The notes beneath the pieces were generated by a model, which worked only from the letters and a program-made list of their open reading frames with translations, did no database searches and was not told the origin of the DNA. 64,000 bases of DNA from the NCBI GenBank assembly GCA_937876395.1, contig CALEIM010000127.1:1-64000 (forward strand). The letters run 5' to 3'. Origin of the DNA: an uncultured Wenzhouxiangella sp. (GTDB taxonomy: Bacteria; Pseudomonadota; Gammaproteobacteria; Xanthomonadales; Wenzhouxiangellaceae). Position 1 is the stretch's first letter. Every line of letters begins with the position of its first letter. Shown in pieces: positions 49,788 to 62,262 of the stretch. Position numbers and translations under genes: made by a program.

Positions 49788-49822
49788 GCTGCTGGCCGGC
49801 CGGCAGTTGAGCGACTGATTCG

Positions 49823-50680
49823 ATGGAAGTGCTGTTTGCCGCTGCCCTGGCCGGTGTGGCCTGGTGGGCCTTCAGACGCTGGCGCATCCGGCAGCGCCGG
49901 CGGATTGCCGCTGAACCGCTGCCGCCGGGCTGGCGCCGAATACTGGAAGACCGCCTGCCGCTTTATCACGGCCTGCCCGATGAGCTGCGCAAGCAGTTGC
50001 ACGGGCATATCCAGCTTTTTTTGCACGACAAGCGTTTTTACGGCTTTCAGGGTCTGGAAATCACTGAGGAAATGCGCCTGATCATTGCCGGCACCGCCTG
50101 TCTTTTGTTGCTCAACCGGCCCCATGATCATTTTGGTGGCTTCAGTTCGATCTACGTCTACCCTGGAACTTTCGTCTCCGAGCAGCGCCACCATGACGGG
50201 CTGCTGGAGTCACGTGGCGAACAGGCCCGCCTGGGCGAATCCTGGCACCGCGGCCCGTTGGTGCTGGCCTGGGACGCCGTTGAAAAAGGGGTTGGCGACA
50301 TGAGCGACGGGCGCAACGTGGTGTTGCATGAGTTCGCCCACAAGCTTGACGGTGCCGACGGCGCAGTTGACGGCGCGCCGATACTGCCCGATGCCTCGCA
50401 ATACGCCGGCTGGGCACGGCTGATGCAGCGCGAGTACCAACAGCTCCAGCACGAGGTAGCGCACGGTACGAGTAGCCTGATCGACCACTACGGCGCCACC
50501 GCACCGGCCGAGTTTTTCGCCGTGCTCGTCGAGCTGTTCTACGAAAAGCCCGATGCGCTGCAGAACCGGCACCCGGAGCTTTACGCCAAGCTGGTCCGTG
50601 CCTTCCGCGTCGATCCGGCGGATTGGCACGCCCGTCTGGCAGAAAAACAGGGGCTCGAACAGCCACCGCCCGGTCGCTGA
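49823..50680 (+). CDS. mtfA: Zinc-dependent peptidase MtfA
   Basis: This 285-residue MtfA-family aminopeptidase has the metal motif HEFAHKLD near residues 169-176 and the downstream ligand segment [18 protein letters not shown] hydrophobic N-terminal segment (residues 1-18) may anchor it in the membrane. In E. coli MtfA binds the Mlc repressor and links glucose uptake to PTS regulation; here only peptidase identity is supported. The gene follows the EF-hand gene by 35 bases on the same strand. Confidence 0.92.
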   Translation: MEVLFAAALAGVAWWAFRRWRIRQRRRIAAEPLPPGWRRILEDRLPLYHGLPDELRKQLHGHIQLFLHDKRFYGFQGLEITEEMRLIIAGTACLLLLNRPHDHFGGFSSIYVYPGTFVSEQRHHDGLLESRGEQARLGESWHRGPLVLAWDAVEKGVGDMSDGRNVVLHEFAHKLDGADGAVDGAPILPDASQYAGWARLMQREYQQLQHEVAHGTSSLIDHYGATAPAEFFAVLVELFYEKPDALQNRHPELYAKLVRAFRVDPADWHARLAEKQGLEQPPPGR

Positions 50681-50751
50681 CGCGCAGCCCGACCGGCTTG
50701 ATTACCATTGCGATCGGCTAGAATGGCGGGCCGCCCGCTCAACTGTGAATC

Positions 50752-51606
50752 ATGTCGGAAGTTTTTACCCTATTCGCCCCCTGGGAGTTCAGCTGGCTGG
50801 TCCAACTGACCGTGTGGGGCACCCTGCTGATTTACTGGAACGGCTGGCGCCTGAGCCGGCCGAACGAGCGACCGGGAATAGCGGCCGTGCTGGCCTTTGT
50901 CATCGGCATGCTGCTGATGTATGCGGTAACTCAGACCTATCTCGACTACTGGTCGCAGTACATGTTTTTTGTCCACCGTGGCCAGCACCTGGTCTTGCAC
51001 CACCTGGCGCCGTTTCTGATCGCCCTGTCGATGCCGGCAGCCGTGCTGGCCCGCGGCATTCCGGTGCCGATCAAGCGGTGGTTTGGCCAGCGGCGGACCC
51101 TGCGAATGGTCTGGGTCTCGGTTTATCGGCAGCTCCAGCATCCGGCCGTGGCCAGCATCCTGTTTGTCGGCCTGATTGTGTTCTGGCTCTCGCCGGCGGT
51201 GCATTTTGACGCGATGCTCAGCCGCGACCTGTACTGGGTGATGAACTGGTCGATGGCGCTCGATGGCCTGCTGTTCTGGTGGCTGATTTTCGAGCGCGGC
51301 GGAGCCGGCATTACCCCACGCCTGGGTTATGGCACGCGCGTGTTGCTGATGGTTGCGGTCATGGTGCCGCAGATCATCATCGGTGCCAGCATCACCTTTG
51401 CCAAAACCAACTGGTTCGAGGTCTACGCCGTGTGCGGGCGAGCCTGGCCGATCGCACCGATGACCGACCAGTATCTCGGCGGCTTGATTACCTGGATACC
51501 GCCGGCGATGATGAGTGCCGTGGGCGGTCTGATCTTGCTGCGCTTCTGGCTGTACGATGATGCGGCCCGCCATGAGCAGCAGGCAGTGGCCTGCCCAAAC
51601 AATTGA
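50752..51606 (+). CDS. Cytochrome c oxidase assembly protein, CtaG (caa3 type)
   Basis: This is a 284-residue membrane protein with about seven helices and the CtaG/DUF420-like caa3_CtaG signature. It shows YMFFVHRGQHLVLHHLAPFLIALSMP-type residues (conserved His cluster), ILFVGLIVFWLSPAVHFDAM, and MVPQIIIGASITFAKTNWFEVY. It is thought to help insert copper into oxidases. It begins a plus-strand operon with a periplasmic copper chaperone and a Sco protein. There is a 25-base gap to the next gene. Confidence 0.88.
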   Translation: MSEVFTLFAPWEFSWLVQLTVWGTLLIYWNGWRLSRPNERPGIAAVLAFVIGMLLMYAVTQTYLDYWSQYMFFVHRGQHLVLHHLAPFLIALSMPAAVLARGIPVPIKRWFGQRRTLRMVWVSVYRQLQHPAVASILFVGLIVFWLSPAVHFDAMLSRDLYWVMNWSMALDGLLFWWLIFERGGAGITPRLGYGTRVLLMVAVMVPQIIIGASITFAKTNWFEVYAVCGRAWPIAPMTDQYLGGLITWIPPAMMSAVGGLILLRFWLYDDAARHEQQAVACPNN

Positions 51607-51631
51607 ACTTTCAAGAATTAAGGATCCGCAC

Positions 51632-52093
51632 ATGAAAACGATTGTGTCTGCCATCGCATTGATTCTGATCATGGCCGCAGGCGCCCTGTGGTGGGTGTCG
51701 GACCAGCCGGCGGCTGAAGACGTCGAGATCAAGAACGCGCGCGTGCGCCTGGTGCCCGGCGGTGGTCCGATGGCCGGATACCTTGAAATCCGCAACAATT
51801 CCAGAGCGGCAATACACTTGACAGCGGCCCGTTCAAGCGCCTTTGACCATGTGATGATCCACCGAACCGTCGTGTCCGACGGCAGCGCCCGCATGGAGCA
51901 TCAGCACGAAGGCGTGCTGATCACCCCCGGTCAAACCGTGGTCTTTGCCCCGCGCGGTCTGCATCTGATGCTGATGCGGCCCCAGCAGGAGCTGCAGATC
52001 GGTGACAGCCTTGAACTGGTGCTGGAATTCGAGGGCCTGGAACCGGCCGAACGCTCGGCAAGTTTTACCGTCGTCCCGATTACCTCGGAATGA
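51632..52093 (+). CDS. Periplasmic copper chaperone PCu(A)C
   Basis: This 153-residue PCu(A)C-type protein has an N-terminal anchor/signal (MKTIVSAIALILIMAAGALWW). The copper ligands are a His/Met set: HVMIHRTVVSDGSARMEHQHEG near residues 70-92, and GLHLMLMRPQ further on. It delivers Cu(I) to the CuA site of oxidases, usually with Sco. Its start has GGATCC-GCAC spacing with GGAT just upstream. The 3' end overlaps the Sco gene start (ATGA), showing coupled translation. Confidence 0.9.
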   Translation: MKTIVSAIALILIMAAGALWWVSDQPAAEDVEIKNARVRLVPGGGPMAGYLEIRNNSRAAIHLTAARSSAFDHVMIHRTVVSDGSARMEHQHEGVLITPGQTVVFAPRGLHLMLMRPQQELQIGDSLELVLEFEGLEPAERSASFTVVPITSE

Positions 52094-52680
52094 AACTGAT
52101 TCGAGCGCTGATCATCGCCAGCCTGGCGCTGGTACTGCTGGCGGCCTGTTCGGACCGCAGCTGGAACGGCAAGGACGTGTCGTGGATGTGGCCGCCGCTG
52201 GAGTTCGAGCTGACCAGTGAAACCGGCGAGCAGGTGACCGAAGAACTTTTTGCCGGAAGGCCGGTGGCGATCTATTTCGGCTTCACCCACTGCCCCGATA
52301 TCTGCCCGACCACCCTGGCCAAGCTGTCGGCCGCCGTGCGTCAACTGCCCGAACCGATGGCCGAGCGCATCCAGACGGCGTTTGTCAGCGTTGACCCGGC
52401 CCGCGATACCCCCGAACGCCTGGCGGACTACACCAACGCCTTTGACCAGCGCATGCTCGGTCTGACCGGCAGCCAGGAGCAGCTCACGGCGCTGACCCGC
52501 CGCTATCGGATCAGCTACGGCTATGAAGAACCGCGCGCCGACGGTAGCTATGACGTCAGCCACAGCTCGTCCATCGTGGTCTTTGACTCAAGGGGCGATG
52601 CCCGCCTGATGATGCTCGACACCCTTGAGGTCGCCAGCATCGCCGCCGACCTCGAACGCTTGCTTGGCGAGGACGCCTGA
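52090..52680 (+). CDS. SCO1/SenC-family copper metallochaperone
   Basis: This 196-residue lipoprotein has the lipobox LAAC near residue 20. The thioredoxin-like domain has the copper-binding CPDIC in GFTHCPDICPTTL and the distal His in SHSSSIVVFD. It shows VSVDPARDTPERLADY and the family end. It reduces or metallates the CuA centre in cytochrome oxidase together with PCu(A)C. It is the last gene of the ctaG-pccA-sco operon, directly upstream of the inserted transposon. Confidence 0.92.
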   Translation: MKLIRALIIASLALVLLAACSDRSWNGKDVSWMWPPLEFELTSETGEQVTEELFAGRPVAIYFGFTHCPDICPTTLAKLSAAVRQLPEPMAERIQTAFVSVDPARDTPERLADYTNAFDQRMLGLTGSQEQLTALTRRYRISYGYEEPRADGSYDVSHSSSIVVFDSRGDARLMMLDTLEVASIAADLERLLGEDA

Positions 52681-52709
52681 TTTTGGACCTGTTGGCCCTT
52701 CGGACCAAT

Positions 52710-52727
52710 AAAATTGCCGACTTGCCT
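52710..52727. repeat. Left target-site duplication of the IS element
   Basis: AAAATTGCCGACTTGCCT is an 18-bp direct repeat of the sequence at 54,147-54,164. It borders the left inverted end of the element exactly. Confidence 0.9.
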
Positions 52728-54146
52728 GTCAACCCAAAGTAGAAATGTCCCCTTTTTAACAAAGTAGAAATGTCCCCTTGGTCGTCAAGTGATGCGGTCT
52801 GGGTAGGCGCTTCGCCATGGGTGATCGGGCGCTGGTTTGTAGGCTGGTCTTGCGGCTTGCTGATTTCTGATCTGATCGATTCGACTGAGCACGGACTTGT
52901 CGTCCTCAATCGGGATGGGGCGCTCGCCCTCGGCCAGTATCCGGAAAGGCAGCGCCTGACCTTTGCTCAGAATGGTCATGCGGCCATCGAAGGCCTGGCA
53001 CAGGGTCACATGGCTACCCCGGAGCCGGTAGCCCTTGCCGTGTCCGGTGATCTGGTACTGACGGTTGTTGAACTGGCAGGTCAGGTTCTTTGAGAGTTTG
53101 CGTCGGTGGTGGATACTCAGGATCAGGTCGAGCTCCTCGGTGCTGTGAAGAACCGGTCGGTGGGCGTCTGTGGTGCTTTGCGGTGGCTTGGCGAAGCGCC
53201 GGTTGTAATCGGCCAGGAAGGCGGGGACAAACGCGTTGGCCGCGTCGATATCGCTGATGTCACGCAGCCTGAGCTCCTTGGTCAGGCGATCCTGCAGGGT
53301 CTGGTTGGCCCGCTCAACCCGGCCCTTGGCCTGGGGTGTGCTGGCATGGATCGCGCCGATGTCGAGCGTCTTGAGGGCGCGCGTGAACTGGGTCAGCTCG
53401 CCTTCGCAGTCGCGCTGATTGACCCGAAAGATGCTGTGCCGGTCGGAGTACAGTGCAACCGGGCGTCCGTGGAGATCAAGGTACCCAGCCAGCGTTTCCA
53501 TGTAGGCTTGGGTTGACTCGACTGGCACGAAGCGCAAGGCACCCAGCTCACCGGTGGCATCGTCGATGAACACGATCAGACAGCAGCGCGGACCCCGGTC
53601 TTCGAACCAGTCATGCGGCGAGCCGTCGATCTGGACCAACTCGCCCCGGCAGGGTCGGCGTGGCCGACTCTGGTGAACCCGGGCCCGGCGCCGTCGCTTG
53701 GGCTGCCACAGGGCCTCGGCAATCATCCAGGCCCTGAGCGTCTCGACGGAGTGGGCAAAGCCGTGCCGCTCGACGAGCTTCTCGTGGGCCAGCGTCGGGC
53801 CGAAATCATGGTAGCGGGTACGCACCAGGTCGATGAACTGAGCCCGCACCGAAGCGGTAATGCGGTTATTGCCCGGCCGACCGCGGTGTCGGGATACCAG
53901 GCCAGCAGCTCCATCGGCACGGAAGTTCCGAACCAGCCGTTTGATCTGGCGAACGCTAAGATCAAGCTGAAGCCCGGCCTCGCGCTGAATCAACTCGCCG
54001 TCCACCACCTTCCGGATCACACCAACCCGGTCCAACTCCTTGTGACTCATGGCAATCGTCTCCCGATCCATGGCCCCGCTCCCTGTCAGAACAAAAAGGG
54101 GACACTTTAACTTTGTGGAAAGGGGACATTAGTGCTTTGGGCTAAC
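52728..54146 (-). mobile_element. IS1202/ISNCY-like insertion sequence, intact
   Basis: The element spans 1,419 bases with inverted termini of about 50 bp. The left end begins GTCAACCCAAAG and the right end, read inward, begins GTTAGCCCAAAG. Both ends contain two copies of CAAAGT..AA.TGTCCCC about 31 bases apart, likely transposase-binding repeats. One transposase gene fills it. The 18-bp direct repeats at the ends are unusually long for an insertion sequence but characteristic of the IS1202-type group. Integrity of ends, duplication and transposase suggests recent insertion. Confidence 0.9.
52785..54071 (-). CDS. IS1202/ISNCY-family DDE transposase
   Basis: This 428-residue transposase has an N-terminal helix-turn-helix (LQLDLSVRQIKRLVRNFRAD). 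The DDE core reads Asp in QIDGSPHDWFE, Asp in ALYSDRHSIFRV, and Glu in KGRVERANQTLQDR. A C-terminal beta-rich tail follows (CQFNNRQYQITGHGKGYRL). This integrase-like layout with long flanking duplications fits the IS1202 group of ISNCY. Start could be ATG 54,071 or the internal ATG 54,050. The frame is intact, so the element may be active. Confidence 0.92.
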   Translation of the reverse strand: MDRETIAMSHKELDRVGVIRKVVDGELIQREAGLQLDLSVRQIKRLVRNFRADGAAGLVSRHRGRPGNNRITASVRAQFIDLVRTRYHDFGPTLAHEKLVERHGFAHSVETLRAWMIAEALWQPKRRRRARVHQSRPRRPCRGELVQIDGSPHDWFEDRGPRCCLIVFIDDATGELGALRFVPVESTQAYMETLAGYLDLHGRPVALYSDRHSIFRVNQRDCEGELTQFTRALKTLDIGAIHASTPQAKGRVERANQTLQDRLTKELRLRDISDIDAANAFVPAFLADYNRRFAKPPQSTTDAHRPVLHSTEELDLILSIHHRRKLSKNLTCQFNNRQYQITGHGKGYRLRGSHVTLCQAFDGRMTILSKGQALPFRILAEGERPIPIEDDKSVLSRIDQIRNQQAARPAYKPAPDHPWRSAYPDRIT

Positions 54147-54164
54147 AAAATTGCCGACTTGCCT
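54147..54164. repeat. Right target-site duplication of the IS element
   Basis: This is the second copy of AAAATTGCCGACTTGCCT. Its final T is also the first base of the -35 hexamer of the rpmB promoter, so insertion stopped exactly at the promoter edge. Confidence 0.9.
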
Positions 54165-54192
54165 TGATCCGAAACTGATTCTGGGGTATAAA
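54164..54192 (+). promoter_or_regulatory. rpmBG promoter (sigma70-type)
   Basis: TTGATC (54,164-54,169) and TATAAA (54,187-54,192) are separated by exactly 17 bases. Start would be near 54,199, giving a leader of about 39 bases. The promoter is preserved next to the inserted element. Confidence 0.7.
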
Positions 54193-54237
54193 ACCCGGCT
54201 CGAATCGAATTCAACCAAATTTTCAGGAACAGTTCTC

Positions 54238-54474
54238 ATGGCCCGAGTGTGTCAGGTGACCGGCAAGCGTCCGCTGGTCGGCAACAACGTCTCCCACGCG
54301 AAAAACCGGACCCGGAAGCGGTCGCTGCCGAATCTGCATAGCCACCGGTTCTGGGTTGAGAGCGAAAATCGCTGGGTGAAGCTGCGCGTATCGACCAAAG
54401 GTCTGCGCACGATTGACAAAAACGGCATTGATCAGGTTCTCGCCGACCTGCGTGCCCGCGGCGAAAAGGTTTAA
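54238..54474 (+). CDS. rpmB: 50S ribosomal protein L28
   Basis: This 78-residue L28 is a basic large-subunit protein bound to 23S rRNA. The family sequence [20 protein letters not shown] and [20 protein letters not shown] core are clear. Start is the ATG at 54,238, matching the family N-terminus; a longer upstream frame reads through the promoter region and is ignored. rpmG follows 12 bases after its stop, the usual gammaproteobacterial pair. Confidence 0.97.
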   Translation: MARVCQVTGKRPLVGNNVSHAKNRTRKRSLPNLHSHRFWVESENRWVKLRVSTKGLRTIDKNGIDQVLADLRARGEKV

Positions 54475-54486
54475 GGAGCTTCCAAC

Positions 54487-54654
54487 ATGGCCAACAGCGC
54501 ACGCGACAAGATCCGCATGATCTCCAGTGCCGGTACCGGGCACTTCTACACCACGGACAAGAACAAGAAGAACACGCCGGGCAAGATGGAGATCAAGAAG
54601 TACGATCCCGTCGTCCGCAAGCACGTGATGTACAAGGAAGGCAAGATCAAGTAA
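54487..54654 (+). CDS. rpmG: 50S ribosomal protein L33
   Basis: This 55-residue L33 starts [20 protein letters not shown] and ends YKEGKIK. It lacks the CxxC pairs of zinc-binding L33, so it is the C-minus, zinc-independent form, which tolerates zinc starvation. It is cotranscribed with rpmB (AAGGAG site before the ATG) and followed by a terminator. Confidence 0.96.
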   Translation: MANSARDKIRMISSAGTGHFYTTDKNKKNTPGKMEIKKYDPVVRKHVMYKEGKIK

Positions 54655-54681
54655 GCGGCCCGCTTTTGTACCGCTTGCAGA

Positions 54682-54710
54682 AAACGCCGGGCCTGAAAAG
54701 CCCGGCGTTT
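54682..54710 (+). terminator. Rho-independent terminator of rpmBG
   Basis: AAACGCCGGGC and its exact complement surround a 7-base loop, directly followed by TTTTG. The stem is 11 bp and GC-rich. Confidence 0.8.
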
Positions 54711-54790
54711 TGCGTTGCGCCCTGAGCGACACGGACACGGCGCCGGTCGTCGTAGAATATCCGCTACCTCATGACCAGCGAATTGAAGCG

Positions 54791-55387
54791 ATGCCTGACG
54801 ATCTGATTGCCGGCAACCGCCGATGGGCGAGCGCCATTCTCGGTGAAAAGCCTGATTATTTCGAGCGCCTGGCCGCGGTCCAGAGGCCCGACTATTTCTG
54901 GATTGGCTGTGCCGATTCGCGCGTGCCGGCCAACGTGGTTACCGGGCGCGATGCCGGGCGTATTTTCGTGCATCGCAACGTGGCCAACCTGATCCATCCG
55001 GCAGATTTCAACCTGCTCGCCTGCCTGGAATTTGCGATCGAGGATCTGGGTATCCGCGATATCGTGGTGTGCGGCCACTATGGCTGCGCCGGGGTCAGAA
55101 CCGCGACCGAGGGCATGGATCACGGCCTGGCCGATCACTGGGTCGAACCGATTCGGGCGATTGCCCGCCATCGTGCCGAGGAACTTGATTCCCTGACCGA
55201 GCCGGAGGCGCGCCTGAACCGCCTGGCCGAGCTTAACGTGGTCGAGGGCGTGAAGCGCGTGGCCGAAACTCCGGTCATCCAGCGCGCCTGGACGCGCGGC
55301 GAGCAGATCACGATTCACGGCCTGATCTACGGACTCAAGGATGGCCTGCTCAAGGACCTGGGCTGCTCGGTTCGACGCGCTGACTGA
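54791..55387 (+). CDS. can: Beta-class carbonic anhydrase
   Basis: This 198-residue beta-CA has zinc ligands in CADSRVPAN (Cys, Asp-Arg dyad) and CGHYGCAG (His, Cys). Family segment AIEDLGIRDIVVCGHYGC and C-terminal ITIHGLIYGLKDG are typical of gammaproteobacterial Can. It hydrates CO2 in the cytosol and is often required for growth in air. I chose the ATG at 54,791 (MPDDLIAGNRRWA); the longer frame starts inside the rpmG terminator. It converges with radC, 21 bases apart. Confidence 0.93.
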   Translation: MPDDLIAGNRRWASAILGEKPDYFERLAAVQRPDYFWIGCADSRVPANVVTGRDAGRIFVHRNVANLIHPADFNLLACLEFAIEDLGIRDIVVCGHYGCAGVRTATEGMDHGLADHWVEPIRAIARHRAEELDSLTEPEARLNRLAELNVVEGVKRVAETPVIQRAWTRGEQITIHGLIYGLKDGLLKDLGCSVRRAD

Positions 55388-55408
55388 TCGCCAGAGCGTC
55401 CCCAGGCG

Positions 55409-56083
55409 CTACACCAGCCCGCGCTCAGCCAGCGATACAACCTCGCCATCGCCAACGATGAAATGATCGAGCAGGCGAATTTCAACCAGTCCCAGCGCGT
55501 CGCGCAGGCGCCGGGTAATGGCCAGATCGGCCTGGCTCGGTTCGGCCACTCCGGAAGGGTGATTGTGGGCGATGATCAGTGCGGCGGCTCGTCTGGCGAG
55601 CGCCTTTTCGACCACCACGCGCGGGTGGACATGGGCCGCGTCAATGGTCCCGGTAAACAGCTCATCGAAGGCGATTACGCGATGGCGGGTGTCGAGATGC
55701 AGCGCACAGAACACCTCATGAGGCCGATCGCGCAGCGCCGCACTCAGGTATTCGCGGGTGGCTTGCGGGCTGGTCAGCGGATGGCCGCGTTCAAGGTTTT
55801 CACGTAGCTGGCGCCGGGCCAGTTCCACCGCCGCCTGGATCTGGGCATACTTGGCCGGCCCCAGGCCCGGGGTTTCGCAGAAGCGTTCGAGACTGGCATC
55901 CAGCAGGCCACGCAGCCCGCCGTGGAGATTGAGCAGGTGACGGGCCAGATCGAGCGCTGAACGTCCGTGGCAGCCGGTGCGCAGCAAAATGGCGAGCAGT
56001 TCGGCGTCGCTGAGCTCGGCAGGCCCGCTGGCCAGCAGGCGTTCGCGGGGTCGTTCGGCCATCGGCCAGTCGGCGATTTTCAT
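55409..56083 (-). CDS. radC: RadC/JAB-domain protein
   Basis: This 224-residue RadC has an N-terminal helix-hairpin-helix ([16 protein letters not shown]) and a C-terminal JAMM/MPN+ metalloprotease-like domain with HNHPSG at residues 173-178. Other metal ligands are in the H-x-H pair around 151-153 and the Asp at about 186. Its cellular role is uncertain; older claims of DNA repair are doubtful. It sits beside coaBC in the order seen in many gammaproteobacteria. Confidence 0.93.
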   Translation of the reverse strand: MKIADWPMAERPRERLLASGPAELSDAELLAILLRTGCHGRSALDLARHLLNLHGGLRGLLDASLERFCETPGLGPAKYAQIQAAVELARRQLRENLERGHPLTSPQATREYLSAALRDRPHEVFCALHLDTRHRVIAFDELFTGTIDAAHVHPRVVVEKALARRAAALIIAHNHPSGVAEPSQADLAITRRLRDALGLVEIRLLDHFIVGDGEVVSLAERGLV

Positions 56084-56190
56084 GGTCGGGCTACAAGGAT
56101 GGTGTCGGAGGCGTTATTCTGGTCGCCCGGCGCCGAAACCAGCAAGCGGCCCCGGCCCCGCTTCCCGGTAGGAATTTGACTCGACACAAC

Positions 56191-57423
56191 ATGAACATGC
56201 TTGCAGGAAAAAAAATCGTGGTCGGCGTGACCGGCGGCATCGCCGCCTACAAAGTGCCCGAGCTGCTGCGCCGTCTGCGCGATGCCGGTGCCGAAGTGCG
56301 TGTCGTCATGACCGCCGGCGCCCAGGCTTTTATCACCCCGCTGACCCTGCAGGCGACCAGTGGCCAGCGCGTTCACGGCGATCTGCTCGACCCGGAAGCC
56401 GAGGCCGGCATGGGGCATATCGAGCTGGCCCGCTGGGCCGACGAGATTCTGGTGGCCCCGGCCACGGCACACGCAATCGCGCGCTTCGCTGCCGGTCTGG
56501 CCGATGATTTGCTTGGCACCTTGATTGTCGCCAGCGAGGCTCGCGTCTGGCTGGCCCCGGCGATGAATCGCGTCATGTGGGCGTCACCGTCGGTGCAGGA
56601 CAATTGCGCCGTGCTCAGTTCGCGCGGTGTGCGCATTCTTGGCCCGGGAGCGGGCTCCCAGGCCTGTGGCGAGCACGGCCAGGGGCGCATGCTTGAACCG
56701 GCCGAACTGGTTGAAGCGCTGGCTGCCGGCTCGAATGCCCTGGCCGGTCGCCGCTTCGTGGTTACGGCCGGGCCGACCCAGGAGCCGCTCGATCCGGTGC
56801 GCTTCATCGCCAATCGCTCGTCGGGGCGGATGGGTTTTGCGGTCGCCGCAGCCCTTGCCGAACTGGGCGCGAAGGTGCAACTGGTGGCCGGGCCGGTGCA
56901 GATGGCAACGCCGCCGGGCGTTGAGCGCACCGACGTGCGCACCGCAGTCGAGATGCAGCGCGCGGTCATGGCACGCCTCGACGGTGCCGACGGCTTTGTC
57001 GGCGTAGCCGCCGTGGCCGACTATCGGCCGGCACGGCTGGCCGAGGACAAGCTCAAGAAGTCATCGGATGACATGCAGCTTAAGCTGGTACCCAATCCAG
57101 ACATCATTGCCGAAGTCGCCGGCGGCACGACGCGGCCGGGCATCGTGGTCGGCTTCGCCGCCGAAACCCGTGACCTGGAAAATGCCGCCATGGGCAAGCT
57201 CAAGGCCAAGAAGCTTGACCTGATCGCGGCCAACCGGGTCGGGGCCGATCTGGGATTCGAGACCGAGGACAATGCGCTGGAAGTGTTCAGCGCCAGCCGG
57301 CGCTGGAGCCTTGGGTCCATGCCCAAGCAGGCCCTGGCGCGCGAGCTGGTTGCTATCATCGTTGAAACCATGATCGAGAGGGAAAACCGATCCAATGAAT
57401 CGCCTGAAAGTCCGCATTCTTGA
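56191..57423 (+). CDS. coaBC: Bifunctional phosphopantothenoylcysteine decarboxylase/synthase
   Basis: This 410-residue CoaBC makes 4'-phosphopantothenoylcysteine and decarboxylates it on the route to coenzyme A. The CoaC half is a flavoprotein: [28 protein letters not shown] (PAMNxxM) and the redox Cys region in [12 protein letters not shown]. The CoaB half begins [21 protein letters not shown] residues, with [12 protein letters not shown]. Start ATG 56,191 chosen over the 15-base-upstream TTG. The 3' end overlaps dut by 29 bases. Confidence 0.94.
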   Translation: MNMLAGKKIVVGVTGGIAAYKVPELLRRLRDAGAEVRVVMTAGAQAFITPLTLQATSGQRVHGDLLDPEAEAGMGHIELARWADEILVAPATAHAIARFAAGLADDLLGTLIVASEARVWLAPAMNRVMWASPSVQDNCAVLSSRGVRILGPGAGSQACGEHGQGRMLEPAELVEALAAGSNALAGRRFVVTAGPTQEPLDPVRFIANRSSGRMGFAVAAALAELGAKVQLVAGPVQMATPPGVERTDVRTAVEMQRAVMARLDGADGFVGVAAVADYRPARLAEDKLKKSSDDMQLKLVPNPDIIAEVAGGTTRPGIVVGFAAETRDLENAAMGKLKAKKLDLIAANRVGADLGFETEDNALEVFSASRRWSLGSMPKQALARELVAIIVETMIERENRSNESPESPHS

Positions 57424-57850
57424 CCCGCGCCTGGGCGAGCTTTGGCCGCTACCTGAATATGCCACGCCGGGTTCGGCCGGCCTGGATCTGCGCGCCTGTC
57501 TGGACCAGGATCTGACCCTTGAACCGGGCCAGACCGCGCTGCTGCCCTCGGGCATGGCCATCCATCTCGACGATCCTGGCCTGGCCGCGGTACTGCTGCC
57601 GCGTTCCGGCCTGGGGCACAAGCAGGGTCTGGTGCTGGGCAACCTGGTGGGTCTGATCGACAGCGATTATCAGGGCGAGGTGAAGATTTCCTGCTGGAAC
57701 CGCGGACTGGATACCATCCTGATCGAGCCGGGTCAGCGTATCTGTCAGCTGGTCGTCGTCCCGGTGGTCCAGGTTCAGCTCGACGTGGTTGAGGCCTTCG
57801 AGGCGAGCGAGCGGGCTGGCGGCGGTATTGGTCACACCGGGGTGCGCTGA
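57395..57850 (+). CDS. dut: dUTP diphosphatase
   Basis: This 151-residue trimeric dUTPase hydrolyses dUTP to dUMP and PPi. Motifs in order are AGLDLRACL (I), [17 protein letters not shown] (II), [13 protein letters not shown] (III), [11 protein letters not shown] (IV), and the C-terminal arm [13 protein letters not shown] (V). The arm has GGIGHTG instead of the common GGFGSTG, a moderate variation of the flap that closes the site. It overlaps coaBC and precedes the AlgC-like gene by 2 bases. Confidence 0.95.
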   Translation: MNRLKVRILDPRLGELWPLPEYATPGSAGLDLRACLDQDLTLEPGQTALLPSGMAIHLDDPGLAAVLLPRSGLGHKQGLVLGNLVGLIDSDYQGEVKISCWNRGLDTILIEPGQRICQLVVVPVVQVQLDVVEAFEASERAGGGIGHTGVR

Positions 57851-57852
57851 TC

Positions 57853-60765
<2,913 letters not shown>

Positions 60766-60766
60766 A

Positions 60767-60835
60767 GGCACAAGGTTCAGGGCTCTAGGCAAAAATCTTC
60801 TTGTGCCCTGCGCCTTGAGCCTTGCGCCTATTGCA
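60767..60835. terminator. Inverted repeat between convergent AlgC-like gene and gshA
   Basis: GGCACAAG (60,767-60,774) pairs with CTTGTGCC (60,800-60,807), with further CCTTGAGCCTTG similarity to the element at 26,785-26,865. It lies between convergent genes. Confidence 0.4.
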
Positions 60836-60839
60836 ACAA

Positions 60840-62192
60840 TCAGTAAGCGTGGTTGCGGAATAGCTGGTCGATATCGCCCTCCCAGGCATTCTCCCAGGAG
60901 GCCAGCTTGATCTCGGCCGGAGTAAGCCCGCGCCTGGTGGTTTCCTGTAATGGGCGTAAAAAACCGCCTTCGTGCTGGCCGCGGCTGTTGAGCCGGTTGC
61001 GCCGAACCAGGCCGCGCTCGGCCACTTCAAGCAGCTCGCTGGCCAGATCGCGGACCCGACGTCCGCCAATTTCGGCGGCCAGGCCTTTTCGGGCGACGTC
61101 GCGACGAAGTTGCTCGCGCTGTTCAGCGCTCCAGTTTTGGCTGATGTCCAGGCAGGCGCTCAGGCTGTCGCTGTCGTAGAGCAAGCCGACCCAGAACGCC
61201 GGCAGGGCACACAGGCGGCGCCACGGACCGCCGTCGGCACCGCGCATTTCGAGGAAGCGCTTGAGGCGTGCTTCGGGGAAAGCCGTGGTCAGGTGATCTT
61301 CCCAGTCTGCAAGGGTCGGGTGCTCGCCGGGCAGGCCGGGCAGGCGACCAGCCAGGAAATCGCGAAAGCTCTGGCCGGCCACGTTGATCAACTGATCACC
61401 GCGGCTGACAAAGTACATCGGTACATCCAGCATCCAGTCGACGTAGCGTTCAAAACCCATGCCCGAGTCGAAAACCCACGGCAGCATGCCGGTGCGATCC
61501 GGGTCGGTGTCGGTCCACACGTGGCTGCGGTAACTTAAAAACCCGTTGGGCTTGCCCTCGGTAAAGGGCGAGTTGGCGAACAGGGCGGTGGCGATCGGCT
61601 GCAGGGCCAGGGCGGCGCGAAACTTGGCCACCATGTCGGCCTCGCTGGAGTAATCCAGGTTGACCTGCACCGTGCAGGTACGCTTCATCATGTCGTGGCC
61701 AAGCTGGCCGACTTGCGGCATGTAGCGCCGCATGATCACGTAGCGTGCCTTGGGCATCCAGTCGATGTCGTCGCGCCGCGCGCTGGGATGAAAACCCATC
61801 CCCAGAAAGCCGATGCCCAGCGGTTCAGCCACCTGGCGGACTTCGGCCAGGTGGCGGTTGACCTCGTTGCAGGTCTGGTGGAGATTTTCCAGCAGCCCGC
61901 CGGACAGTTCAAGCTGCCCGCCCGGCTCCAGGGTTATCGAGCAATCGTCTTTCTTGAGCGCGATGGGCAGGCCATCTTCAAGCACCGGCTGCCAGCCGAA
62001 CTGCTCGGCCAGACCGTCAAGGACAGCGCGAATCGAGCGTTCGCCCGCATACGGCAGCGGTTTCAAGGTGTCGCTACAGAAGCCGAACTTTTCGTGTTCG
62101 GTGCCGATGCGCCACGCCGACTCGGGCTTGCAGCCCGATTCGAGCCAGTCTGCGAGCTGGCGTTTGTCGGTCAGGACGGTATCGGGATTCAT
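60840..62192 (-). CDS. gshA: Glutamate-cysteine ligase (plant/proteobacterial class)
   Basis: This 450-residue ligase makes gamma-glutamylcysteine, the first step of glutathione synthesis. Family features are [57 protein letters not shown] and [10 protein letters not shown]. The length and pattern place it in the class shared by plants and many alpha/gammaproteobacteria rather than the E. coli GshA type. Glutathione fits the glutathionyl-hydroquinone reductase found at 18,790. It is divergent from the oligopeptide-binding gene. Confidence 0.94.
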   Translation of the reverse strand: MNPDTVLTDKRQLADWLESGCKPESAWRIGTEHEKFGFCSDTLKPLPYAGERSIRAVLDGLAEQFGWQPVLEDGLPIALKKDDCSITLEPGGQLELSGGLLENLHQTCNEVNRHLAEVRQVAEPLGIGFLGMGFHPSARRDDIDWMPKARYVIMRRYMPQVGQLGHDMMKRTCTVQVNLDYSSEADMVAKFRAALALQPIATALFANSPFTEGKPNGFLSYRSHVWTDTDPDRTGMLPWVFDSGMGFERYVDWMLDVPMYFVSRGDQLINVAGQSFRDFLAGRLPGLPGEHPTLADWEDHLTTAFPEARLKRFLEMRGADGGPWRRLCALPAFWVGLLYDSDSLSACLDISQNWSAEQREQLRRDVARKGLAAEIGGRRVRDLASELLEVAERGLVRRNRLNSRGQHEGGFLRPLQETTRRGLTPAEIKLASWENAWEGDIDQLFRNHAY

Positions 62193-62262
62193 GGCATAGC
62201 ACCCGGCTAGAATGAGGCGCTGATTATCGCTTGTTTACGCACCGGATGCAGGGCTGAAACAG

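Noticed and set aside
54151..54237. N-terminal extension of rpmB from a TTG
   Set aside because: It would span the -10 box and has no similarity to L28; the ATG at 54,238 gives the standard N-terminus.
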